From Isoptericola cucumis (GTDB taxonomy: Bacteria; Actinomycetota; Actinomycetes; Actinomycetales; Cellulomonadaceae): a DNA stretch of 64,000 bases. A program made the position numbers and the translations under genes. A model generated the notes under the pieces. It saw nothing but the letters and a program-made list of their open reading frames with translations. It was not told the origin of the DNA and did not search any database. The DNA lies in NCBI RefSeq assembly GCF_014635665.1, contig NZ_BMDG01000011.1, positions 1 to 64,000 on the forward strand, written 5' to 3'. Below are positions 16,332-24,800 of this stretch, piece after piece. Numbering within the stretch: position 1 is the first letter of the stretch; the number at the start of each line of letters is the position of its first letter.

Positions 16332-16632
16332 CCCTGCTCACCCTCCCCGACTCACCACCAATGGACCCAGCGGGATCGGGTGGTAAGTCCGAGGCCAGTC
16401 TCAGGCGGTCAGTCCGAGACCACGCGGTGCAAGCAGCGCGTAGACACCCGATTGCTGAACCGGGTATCCGAAACCAGTATGGCGGCCACCACCTGGCATC
16501 TCAAGGGGTCACGCGGACCAGTCATCCGGGCGGCGAGGAAATTAAGGAATGCTTCATCGCCCTAGTAGCACCACTTAAGCAACCTACCTGTAAGATTCGG
16601 CAATCTTGGCTGCACGTCGACAATGAGGCGAG
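16332..16632. other. Non-coding right-end region between the RHH gene and dnaB stop
   Basis: About 300 bases without a gene and visibly richer in A and T than the flanks. It holds three direct repeats (see 16382-16475), a 26-bp block at 16571-16596 that recurs in altered form at 15841-15866, and an inverted repeat at 16592-16607 (6-bp arms, 4-base loop) that could end dnaB transcription. Read on the minus strand from 16622 the sequence begins TGTCGAC, matching the TGT...ACA ends of Tn7-like elements, 11 bases from the dnaB stop. I take 16622 as the most likely right end, without proof. Confidence 0.45.
16382..16475. repeat. Three short direct repeats upstream of the RHH gene
   Basis: Copies at 16382-16396 (GGTAAGTCCGAGGCC), 16407-16421 (GGTCAGTCCGAGACC) and 16462-16475 (GGGTATCCGAAACC). 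The first two differ at two of fifteen positions and are 25 bases apart. They lie 50 to 145 bases before the start of the RHH gene, within its promoter region, and suggest operator sites for that protein or transposase-binding sites. Confidence 0.5.
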
Positions 16633-19284
16633 TCAGACCTGCATGTCGACGAACCGCGAGTAGTGGCCCTGGAACGCAACGACGATGGTGTCGGTGGGGC
16701 CGTTACGGTGCTTGGCGACGATCAGGTCGGCCTCGCCGGCGCGTGGGGACTCCTTCTCGTAGGCGTCCTCGCGGTGCAGCAGGATCACCATGTCGGCGTC
16801 CTGTTCGATGCTGTTGTGGACGGCGATTCCATTCGCGATGAAGTTGTGCGTGTCAAGAACGGTGGCGTCGAAGACTTGCTTTTCGCCCACCGACTCGATC
16901 GCGACCACCTCGTCCCACAGCAAGTCGTTGACCGCCATGATCTCGAGCTCTTCGCTCTCGAGCACCTGGGCGATCTTGCCGAGGCGCTGGCGAGACGGGC
17001 TGTGCTTCCACAGGGTGCTGCCGCAGAACTGTGTCCCGAGCGCCGCCGCGAACTGGCGATGGGTCATGTCACGCTCGACGAGCAGTTCACGGACGTCGTC
17101 CCACACCTGGCGGGGAATCGTGTCGACGTTCGTGTTCGCCTGCGTGTCGCGAATGATCTGCAGCAGCTGGTCGGCGTTGCCACCACGGTCCCCGTGCACG
17201 CCGATCTCCTGAAGGAAGCGGCGCTGGTCGTCCACCCCTGAGATGTCCAGCGTGTATCCCTGTCGGTGCGCGCCCTTGAGAGTGGCGCGGCGGATCCGAG
17301 TCGAAATACCGAACCGGAGAAGCAAGCGCGAGAGCCCGTCGACGAGCGCGCGTGATGTTGACGCGTAGTAGATCCGCCCGCCCCGGCCGTTCTTGTGGAC
17401 GGTCACAGAGCCGTCGGTCGCCCAGATGTGCTTGATGAAGAGTGCGATCTGACCCTTCGGCAGGTGGAAGACACTCGTCGGTATGAACTTCTCATGACTC
17501 CTGGCGCCGAAGAGGCCCAGGTCGTCGAGCCATTCCGCGATCGGGTTCCGCTTGCCGTGAGTCAGCTGGAACGGAGCGGGAAGGCGGAGCGTGGTCACAC
17601 GCGCGGCTGCATAGTCGTCACGTACCGGAGTGATGCCGAAGGCTCCTGCCGCGTCGGCCACCGCAGTCAGGTTCCGCTCGTCGACTGACGCGTATCGGAT
17701 CGGCTGGCGCTTCACGAACGACCCGTCACCGATCAGGTGGGCGAGCATCACGACCTTGCGGTCGTCCCACTCAGCGTTCTGCTCCGGTCCGGGCACGTGG
17801 CGGGGTACGCCGAGGCGGGAGCCGACCTCCAACTCTCCGAGCGGTCGCCATCCCTCGTACGTGAGGAACGGGTGGTTGGCGGTGGCTTCGATCTCCTTGC
17901 CCGACGACAGCCGCAGCTTGTAGACGGGCTTCACTCCGGTCGGGAAGACGTGCGTCAGGTGACGGCGCACGTACTGGAGCCGGTCGTTCAGCGCCCACAC
18001 CGGGACGTCCTTGGCGTTGAGCGCGAAGAGCTCGCCCATCGTGGTCTCCGCACCGGTGTCCGCGCGCAGGATGCGGGTGTCCTCCGTGAGGCACCCCGAC
18101 TCACGCAGATCGGACATCGCGGGCTTCTTGTCCTGGCGCTGCTCGGGGCCTCGGTTCAGCTGCGAGAGCGCGATGACCGGGACCTCGATCTCCTTCGCGA
18201 GGAGCTTGAGGGCACGTGAGAACTCGGAGACCTCCTGCTGCCGCGACTCGACCTTCTTGCCGGACGTCATGAGCTGCAGGTAGTCGATGACGACGAGCTT
18301 GAGGTCGTGCTTCTGCTTGAGCCGGCGGCACTTGGCGCGGATCTCGGTGAGCGACATGTTGGGCGAGTCGTCGACGAACATCGGCGCCTCGGAGATCTTG
18401 CCCATCACCTTGGCGAGCTTCTGCCAGTCGTCCTCGCCCATGGAGCCGTTGCGCAGCTTCTGCAGGTGCACGCGCGCCTCGGCGGACAGCAGACGCATGG
18501 TGATCTCGTTGCGGCTCATCTCCAGCGAGAAGACCACCGACGTCTGGCCGTTCTTGATCGACGCCGACCGCGCGATGTCAATGGCAAGCGTCGACTTGCC
18601 CATGGCCGGTCGGGCGGCGATGACGATCATCTGGCCGGGGTGCAGGCCGTTGGTGAGGCGGTCGAGGTCGGCGAAGCCGGTGGGGACGCCGGTCATCCCC
18701 TCGCCGCGGTGCCCGGCGGCCTCGATCTCGTCCATGGTGCCGCCGATGATCTCGGCGAGCGGCAGGTAGTCCTCGCTGGTCTTGCGCTCCGTGACGGCGT
18801 AGATCTCGGACTGGGCGGTGTTGACGATGCCCTCGACGTCGCCGCCGTCGGTGGCGTACCCGAGCTGCACGATCTTGGTGCCGGCCTGCACGAGGCGGCG
18901 CAGCACGGCGCGCTCCTGCACGATGCGGGCGTAGTAGCCGGCGTTGGCGGCGGTGGGGACGCCGGCCATGAGGTCGTGGAGGTAGGGGGCGCCGCCGACG
19001 CGAGTCAGCTCGCCGCGCTTGGTCAGCTCGCCGACGACAGTGATGGCGTCGGCGGGCTCGCCGCGCCCGTACAGGTCGATGATGGCGTCGTAGATGGCCT
19101 CGTGGGCCGGGCGGTAGAAGTCGTTGCCGCGGATCTGCTCGACGACGTCGGCGATGGCGTCCTTGGAGAGCAGCATTCCGCCGAGCACGCTCATCTCGGC
19201 GGCGATGTCCTGAGGAGGAGTGCGGTCGAACCCGGCGCCTGACGACGACCCCGCGTAACCCGCCTCGAGCTCCTCGATCGACAT
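16633..19284 (-). CDS. dnaB: Replicative DNA helicase DnaB, intein-containing precursor
   Basis: An 883-residue precursor from ATG 19284 (a GTG lies at 19290). The extein is about 456 residues: an N-terminal DnaB domain starting at PPQDIAAEMSVLGGML, Walker A ARPAMGKST, Walker B VVIDYLQLM, and the C-terminal DADMVILLHREDAY and QGHYSRFV segments. DnaB is the hexameric fork helicase. A 427-residue intein splits it between DLRESG and SIEQDAD, the conserved site also used by cyanobacterial DnaB inteins, so splicing is needed for function. In most relatives dnaB directly follows rplI. Here about 7 kb of other genes intervene and a Tn7-like element starts just past its stop. A group of DnaA-box-like sites lies upstream. 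Confidence 0.97.
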   Translation of the reverse strand: MSIEELEAGYAGSSSGAGFDRTPPQDIAAEMSVLGGMLLSKDAIADVVEQIRGNDFYRPAHEAIYDAIIDLYGRGEPADAITVVGELTKRGELTRVGGAPYLHDLMAGVPTAANAGYYARIVQERAVLRRLVQAGTKIVQLGYATDGGDVEGIVNTAQSEIYAVTERKTSEDYLPLAEIIGGTMDEIEAAGHRGEGMTGVPTGFADLDRLTNGLHPGQMIVIAARPAMGKSTLAIDIARSASIKNGQTSVVFSLEMSRNEITMRLLSAEARVHLQKLRNGSMGEDDWQKLAKVMGKISEAPMFVDDSPNMSLTEIRAKCRRLKQKHDLKLVVIDYLQLMTSGKKVESRQQEVSEFSRALKLLAKEIEVPVIALSQLNRGPEQRQDKKPAMSDLRESGCLTEDTRILRADTGAETTMGELFALNAKDVPVWALNDRLQYVRRHLTHVFPTGVKPVYKLRLSSGKEIEATANHPFLTYEGWRPLGELEVGSRLGVPRHVPGPEQNAEWDDRKVVMLAHLIGDGSFVKRQPIRYASVDERNLTAVADAAGAFGITPVRDDYAAARVTTLRLPAPFQLTHGKRNPIAEWLDDLGLFGARSHEKFIPTSVFHLPKGQIALFIKHIWATDGSVTVHKNGRGGRIYYASTSRALVDGLSRLLLRFGISTRIRRATLKGAHRQGYTLDISGVDDQRRFLQEIGVHGDRGGNADQLLQIIRDTQANTNVDTIPRQVWDDVRELLVERDMTHRQFAAALGTQFCGSTLWKHSPSRQRLGKIAQVLESEELEIMAVNDLLWDEVVAIESVGEKQVFDATVLDTHNFIANGIAVHNSIEQDADMVILLHREDAYEKESPRAGEADLIVAKHRNGPTDTIVVAFQGHYSRFVDMQV
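16813..18093 (-). other. DnaB intein with LAGLIDADG homing endonuclease
   Basis: The intein runs from Cys (codon at 18091-18093) to the terminal Asn (16813-16815), followed by Ser as the plus-one nucleophile. Block A is CLTEDTRILRADTG, block B has TANHPF with the conserved TxxH, and blocks F and G are HNFIANGIAVHN. The centre keeps two DOD endonuclease motifs, LAHLIGDGSF and IKHIWATDGSV, each with its acidic residue, so the homing nuclease may be active. Codon use is less G/C-rich than the extein, which fits horizontal arrival. Confidence 0.95.
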
Positions 19285-19423
19285 GCCCACCTCGCTCCCC
19301 CGGCGCTGCCGGCACTCGGGCCCGACGTTCGGACCGTCCCCCGCTGTCAGGACCTCGTTCTACTCTGAGGCACCGACACCGGGCCTGACGCTAGGCTCGC
19401 CAGCCACCGTCCGCAACGAGCGT

Positions 19424-19522
19424 TGTGGACAGGCGTGTGGATGATCCTGTGGACATCGCCCCCATGCTGTGCACAGGCGGTGGACGAGCATGTGCACAAC
19501 TGGGGATATCTGCTGTGTACAA
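19424..19522 (-). promoter_or_regulatory. Cluster of five DnaA-box-like nonamers upstream of dnaB
   Basis: On the minus strand these read CTGTCCACA (19424-19432), ATGTCCACA (19448-19456), CTGTGCACA (19468-19476), TTGTGCACA (19491-19499) and TTGTACACA (19514-19522). Each is one or two changes from the actinobacterial box TTGTCCACA, and all face the same way. A sixth, CTATCCACA, lies on the plus strand at 19702-19710 inside the MATE frame. The group fills the dnaB-MATE divergent region and could link dnaB expression to DnaA or act as a DnaA reservoir. Confidence 0.6.
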
Positions 19523-19565
19523 CGCTCTGCAGGCTTGTGACCTGCGACAACGCTAACCCCAGGCT

Positions 19566-21059
19566 GTGGAGGAGAAGAAGTTGGGTGAGGTGCGACGCAC
19601 CCCTCGTGAGGGCGGAAGTCCAGACGACGGACAGCACGACGACACCCCGGCTTCATCGTCGACACCGGACGGCCACCGCCCGGACTCCTCCCCCCGAGGC
19701 ACTATCCACAGGCCTGGGGACGAGCAGGAGGGTCCCCGGCCCGACCGTCGCCGGATCGACCGCGACATCCTCGCGCTCGCGTGGCCGGCGCTCGGCGCCC
19801 TGGTCGCCGAGCCGCTGTTCGTCCTCGTCGACAGCGCCGTCGTCGGTCACCTCGGCACCGCCCAGCTCGCCGGCCTCTCGCTCGCCTCGACCCTCCTGCT
19901 GACGCTCGTCGGCCTGTGCGTCTTCCTCGCCTACGCCACCACGGCCGCCGTCGCGCGCCTGGTCGGCGCCGGCCGGACCCGCGACGCCCTGCAGTCCGGC
20001 GTCGACGGCATGTGGCTCGCGCTCGGGCTCGGCGCCGTGCTCGCCTCCGTGCTCGCGGTGGTCGCCCCCTGGGCGGTCGGCGCGATGGGCGCCACCGACG
20101 ACGTCGCCGTCCACGCCGTGACGTACCTGCGCTGGTCGGTCGTCGGCCTGCCGGGCATGCTCGTGGTCCTCGCGTCCACCGGGGTGCTGCGCGGCCTGCA
20201 GGACACCCGCACCCCCCTGTGGGTGGCGTCCTCCGGCGCCGTCGTCAACGCCGTCCTCAGCGTCGGCCTCGTCTACGGCGCCGGGCTGGGCATCGCCGGC
20301 TCCGCGATCGGCACCGCGGCGACACAGCTCGGCATGGGCGCCGTCCTCACCGTCGTCGTCGTGCGTGGCGCCCGCCGCCACCACGCCTCCCTGCGCCCGC
20401 ACCGGGCGGGGATCTGGGCCAACGCCGTCGCCGGGGCGCCGCTGTTCGTCCGCACCGCCTCGCTGCGCCTCGCGATCCTCCTCACCGTCAGCGTCGCGAC
20501 CGGCCTCGGCGCGACCGCCCTCGCCGGGCACCAGGTCGTCAACAGCCTGTGGGGCCTGGCCGCGTTCGCGCTCGACGCCCTCGCCATCGCCGGCCAGGCG
20601 CTGGTCGGCCACGGGCTCGGCGCCGGCGACACCGTGCGCGTGCGGGCCGTGCTGCGCCGCTCCCTGCAGTGGGGCGTCGGCGCCGGCGCGGCGATCGGCC
20701 TCGTCCTCGCCGTCGCCGGCTGGTGGATCGCCCCGCTGTTCTCCCCCGACCCCGACGTGCGGGTCGCGATCACCGTGGGCCTCGTCGTCTGCGGCGTCCT
20801 CATGCCGATGGCCGGCTGGGTCTTCGTGCTGGACGGCGTCCTCATCGGCGCCGGCGACGGGCGCTACCTCGCGTGGGCCGGGATGGTGACGCTCGCCGTC
20901 TACGCGCCGTTCGCGCTCGCCGTCGGCGCGTGGGCGCCCGACGGCGCGGTCGGGCTCGCCTGGCTGTGGGCGGCATTCGCGGGGGTGTTCATGGCGGCGC
21001 GCGCGCTCACCACCGGGCTGCGCGCCCGCGGCGACCGCTGGATGGTGACGGGCGCGTGA
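19566..21059 (+). CDS. MATE-family multidrug/cation efflux transporter
   Basis: A membrane protein of up to 497 residues with about twelve hydrophobic segments, beginning at DILALAWPALGALVAEPLFVLVD and SAVVGHLGT, the hallmark opening of MATE transporters of the DinF/NorM type. These export drugs and cations by sodium or proton antiport. The first 60 residues are polar and Pro/Asp-rich, and the start is unclear: GTG 19566, TTG 19581 (six bases after a GGAGGAGAAG) or GTG 19590 are all possible. The gene is divergent from dnaB and its 5-prime part carries a DnaA-box-like sequence, which argues for a late start. Confidence 0.92.
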   Translation: MEEKKLGEVRRTPREGGSPDDGQHDDTPASSSTPDGHRPDSSPRGTIHRPGDEQEGPRPDRRRIDRDILALAWPALGALVAEPLFVLVDSAVVGHLGTAQLAGLSLASTLLLTLVGLCVFLAYATTAAVARLVGAGRTRDALQSGVDGMWLALGLGAVLASVLAVVAPWAVGAMGATDDVAVHAVTYLRWSVVGLPGMLVVLASTGVLRGLQDTRTPLWVASSGAVVNAVLSVGLVYGAGLGIAGSAIGTAATQLGMGAVLTVVVVRGARRHHASLRPHRAGIWANAVAGAPLFVRTASLRLAILLTVSVATGLGATALAGHQVVNSLWGLAAFALDALAIAGQALVGHGLGAGDTVRVRAVLRRSLQWGVGAGAAIGLVLAVAGWWIAPLFSPDPDVRVAITVGLVVCGVLMPMAGWVFVLDGVLIGAGDGRYLAWAGMVTLAVYAPFALAVGAWAPDGAVGLAWLWAAFAGVFMAARALTTGLRARGDRWMVTGA

Positions 21060-21068
21060 ACACGACCG

Positions 21069-21644
21069 TCAGCCCGGTGACGCGCCGGTGACGGGCACCC
21101 GTCGCCGCGCACCGACCATGAGCCGGTAGCCGACGCCGCGCACCGACGACAGCCGCAGGTCCGGCACGGCACCCAGGCGCTTGCGCAGCCGCTTCACCGC
21201 CGACACCACCGGGTCCGGGTCGCCCAGGTAGACGGTGCGCCACACCGTCCGCGTGAGGTCCGCGAACGACCACACCCGGTCCGGCTCGGACGCGAGCGTG
21301 GCGAGCAGGTCGAACTCCCGCATCGACAGGTGGATGGGGCTCCCGCCGGCCGTCACCTCCCGCGCGGCGAGGTCCACCTCCAGCACGCCCAGGACCAGGC
21401 GGTCCGGGCCGTCGTCGGCCGGGGCCACCCCCACGAACCGGCCCGGATCGGCGGCGGGCCCCTCCGGCGCCCCGTCGACCTCCTCCGGCGGCGCGAGGAG
21501 CTGGCGGGCACCCTCCGCGTCGGGCGTCGCGATCACCGCCGCACGTCCGCGGAGGAGTCGCGCGACCTCGCCGACCCGGTGCAGCGGCAGCCCCACGCAC
21601 AGCACGTACCCGCCCCCCTGCTCGGCGGAAGGAGCCTGGGACAT
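21069..21644 (-). CDS. Orphan winged-helix (OmpR/PhoB-type) transcriptional regulator
   Basis: A 191-residue protein from ATG 21644 with GGAGG seven bases upstream. The C-terminal 95 residues form an OmpR/PhoB DNA-binding domain (GGSPIHLSMREFDLLATLASEPDR, VSAVKRLRKRLG, SVRGVGYRL). The N-terminal part is too short and lacks the phospho-acceptor Asp of a receiver domain. It begins VLCVGLPLHRVGEVARLLRG and resembles the orphan regulators found in actinobacteria. No histidine kinase is adjacent. It converges with the MATE gene (ends 9 bases apart) and is divergent from the large protease gene, so either could be its target. Confidence 0.85.
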   Translation of the reverse strand: MSQAPSAEQGGGYVLCVGLPLHRVGEVARLLRGRAAVIATPDAEGARQLLAPPEEVDGAPEGPAADPGRFVGVAPADDGPDRLVLGVLEVDLAAREVTAGGSPIHLSMREFDLLATLASEPDRVWSFADLTRTVWRTVYLGDPDPVVSAVKRLRKRLGAVPDLRLSSVRGVGYRLMVGARRRVPVTGASPG

Positions 21645-21880
21645 CGCCGTCCTCCATCGTTCGTGCAACGTTTACTCAGGTACCTATCAGACCCTCGGCG
21701 GTTGTGCGCGGCGACCGACCTTCCGTTGACCCGTCGCAGACCCGGAACTGACCGTGAACTGACCGGCCCCCGCCCTTGTCCCGGCGTCCGGCGCCGGATG
21801 GGCTGGAGCGGGGCACCCGACCGGGCGCCCCGCACCGACGTCGCCGCCGACCGGTGGCGACGCTGCCCACGGGAGGTACC

Positions 21881-24800
21881 GTGCACGCTCTGCACCTCAG
21901 GAGAAGGAGATGGGCCGCGACCGGAACGGCCCTCGCGCTCCTCGCCGCACCCGCAGCAGTCCTGGCCCCGGCATCGGCCGCGGACCTGTCCACCACCACG
22001 TCCACCGACACATCCACCGCCACCTCCACCGACACCGACACCGCCGTCGCGTCCGACCCCGCGCTCGTCCCCGCCGACCCCCTGCCGGCGCCCGAGGACA
22101 AGCTCACCGCGAAGGCGGAGAAGGCGCTCACCGGCGGCCCGGCGGACTTCTGGCTCGAGCTGGCCGACGCGGCCGACCTGTCGGCGGCGAAGGACGTCGC
22201 CGACTGGGCCGATCGCGGCCAGCACGTCTACGACGCGCTCACCGCCGTCGCCGACGCGTCGCAGGCCGACCTGGTCAAGCAGCTCGAGGCCGCCGGCGTC
22301 GCCCACGAGACGTTCTGGATCTCCAACCGGATCCTCGTCACCGACGGCACCCTCGGCCTCGCGACCGACCTGGCGGCCTCGCCCGAGGTCAGCCGCATCA
22401 GCACGCCCGTCGTCCTCGAGCCCGTGGAGCCCGTCGAGCGCGCCAAGTCCGGGGACAAGGGCACCCAGGCCGTCGAGTGGGGCCTGGAGGCCATCAACGC
22501 CGACGACGTGTGGGCGCAGGGCTTCACCGGCCAGGGCATCACGGTCTCCAACATCGACAGCGGGGTCCAGGCGGACCACCCGGCCCTGGCCGCGCAGTAC
22601 CGCGGCCTGCAGGACGACGGGACGGTGTCGAACGACTACGCCTGGTTCGACTCCTCGGACGCGTGCGACGGCGCACCGTGCGACGGCGACGGGCACGGCA
22701 CGCACACGATGGGCACGATGGTCGGCGACGACGGCGCGGCGAACCAGATCGGCGTGGCCCCCGACGCCGAGTGGATCGCGGCCAACGGCTGCGCCACGTG
22801 CTCCGACGCCGACCTGCTGGAGTCGGGCCAGTGGATCCTGGCGCCGACGAGGGCGGACGGCTCCGACCCCGACCCGGCCCAGCGGCCGCACGTCGTCAAC
22901 AACTCGTGGGGCATCGACGCCCCCGGCGTCCTCGACGACTTCATGGCCGAGGAGATCGCCGCGTGGGAGGCCGCGGGCATCTTCGGCAGCTGGTCCGCCG
23001 GCAACATGGGGCCCAGCTGCACCACGACGTCGTCGCCGGGCGCGAACGAGGCGACCTACGCGGTCGGCGCGTTCAACGCCGCGGGCGACATCGCGTCCTT
23101 CTCCTCGCGCGGGCCCGGCGAGAACGGCGTGGTCCAGCCCAACATCGCCGCCCCCGGCCAGAGCGTCCGCTCATCCCTGCCCGGCAGCGGGTACGGCGTC
23201 TACTCCGGCACGTCGATGGCGGCCCCGCACCTCGCCGGCGCGGTCGCGCTGCTGTGGAGCGCGGCACCGAGCCTCGTCGGCCAGATCGAGGAGACCCAGG
23301 CCCTCCTGGACGCCTCCGCCCTCGACGTCGACGAGACCACCTGCGGCGGCACCGCCGACGACAACAACACCTGGGGCGAGGGCAAGCTCGACGTCGCCGC
23401 GCTCCTCGCCGCCGCGCCCGTCGGGGACACCGGCACGGTCGCCGGCAGCATCACGGACGCGGACGGCGCCCCGGTGGCCGGCGCGACCGTGACCTTCGAC
23501 GGGTCGAACGACCGCACCGCCACCACCGACGAGACCGGCGCCTACGAGGCCGTCCTCGCCACCGGCGACTACGCGGTCACCGCGAGCGCCTTCGGCTTCC
23601 TCGACTCCGCCGCGGTCGACGTCACCGTCACCGCGGACGAGACCGTGACGGTGCCGATCGTGCTGACGGCCGCCCCGCGGCACGCGGTCACCGGCACGGT
23701 GGCCGACGCGGGCAGCGGCGACCCCGTGCCCGGCGCGCTCGTCGAGCTGTCCGCCCCGGTCGAGGGCGTCACCTCGGGTGCCGACGGGTCGTTCGCCTTC
23801 GCGGGCGTGCCCGAGGGCACCTACACCCTGACGGTCTCGGCGGGCACCTGCGCCGAGCCCTACCGCACGGAGGTGACCGTCGACGGGGACGAGGTCGTGG
23901 ACGCCGCGCTCCAGCGGTTCGCCGACGACTTCGGCTACTTCTGCGCCACCGGCTCGGCGGGCGCCGCCGCCGGCGACACCCTGCTCGAGCTCACGGGCGA
24001 CGACGCCGCCACCGAGGTCGAGCTGCCGTTCGCGTTCCCGTTCTACGGCGAGTCGTACGACTCGGCGTTCGTCTCGACCAACGGGTTCCTGAACTTCCTG
24101 GGCTCGGTCACGAGCTACTCGAACGGGGCCATCCCGGGTGCGAGCGCGCCGAACGCCGGCGTCTACGCGTTCTGGGACGACCTGCGGGTGGACGAGGAGG
24201 CGGCCGTGTACACGGGTGCCACCACCGTCGACGGCACCGACGCGTTCGTCGTCGAGTGGCGCAACGTCCGCAAGGTCAACCCGACGACCGACCGGCTGAC
24301 GTTCTCCGCGACGCTGCTGGCCGACGGCCGGGTCGTGCTCGGCTACGGCGACCTCACGGACACGCCCACCGCCACCGGCAGCTCGGCGACGGTCGGTATC
24401 GAGGACGCCTCGGGCGCCGTCGCGTCGCAGTTCTCGTACAACGACGCGGCGCTCACCGACGGCCTGTCGGTCACGTACGACCTCGCCGACATGGGCGTCG
24501 TCACGGGCACCGTCCGCGACGGGAACACGCGCGACCCGCTCGAGGGGGCCACCGTGACGCTCACGTCGAAGGACGACGGGGACGTCAAGGTCGCCACCAC
24601 CGGCGCCGACGGCGTGTACTCCGCGATGCTGCCGCTGGAGCGGTACGGCATCGTCATCGAGGCGCCCGGGTACGAGGCAGCGGCCCGGAACGCCTCCCTC
24701 ACCGAGGACGGGCAGGTCGTGACCCGCAACGCCGCCCTCGGCGCCGGCATGCTCGAGGTGAGCAAGGAGTCGTTCTCGGCCTCTCCGGCGATGGGCGGCA

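Larger units (their letters stand above)
240..16622. mobile_element. Tn7-like element with two TniQ proteins, RepA-like gene and defence cargo
   Basis: The core is the five-gene tnsA-tnsB-tnsC-tniQ-tniQ operon (8768-15960) with a RepA-like gene fused onto its end. Downstream genes on the same strand are of defence or regulatory type: a HEPN protein, a WhiB-like protein, a nuclease-like protein and Gabija. Tn7-like elements keep their transposition genes at one end and cargo behind them, as here. The right boundary is probably 16622, beside dnaB. The left boundary may lie in the first 240 bases, where weak echoes of the end repeats occur near 109-146 and 203-211, or outside the window. No matching 5-bp target duplication could be found, and no Cas gene or CRISPR array is present. 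Confidence 0.7.

Noticed and set aside
19291-19565. oriC located upstream of dnaB
   Set aside because: DnaA-box-like sites are present, but there is no dnaA or dnaN and no clear A/T-rich unwinding block; gene order puts oriC beyond the right edge past rsmG.
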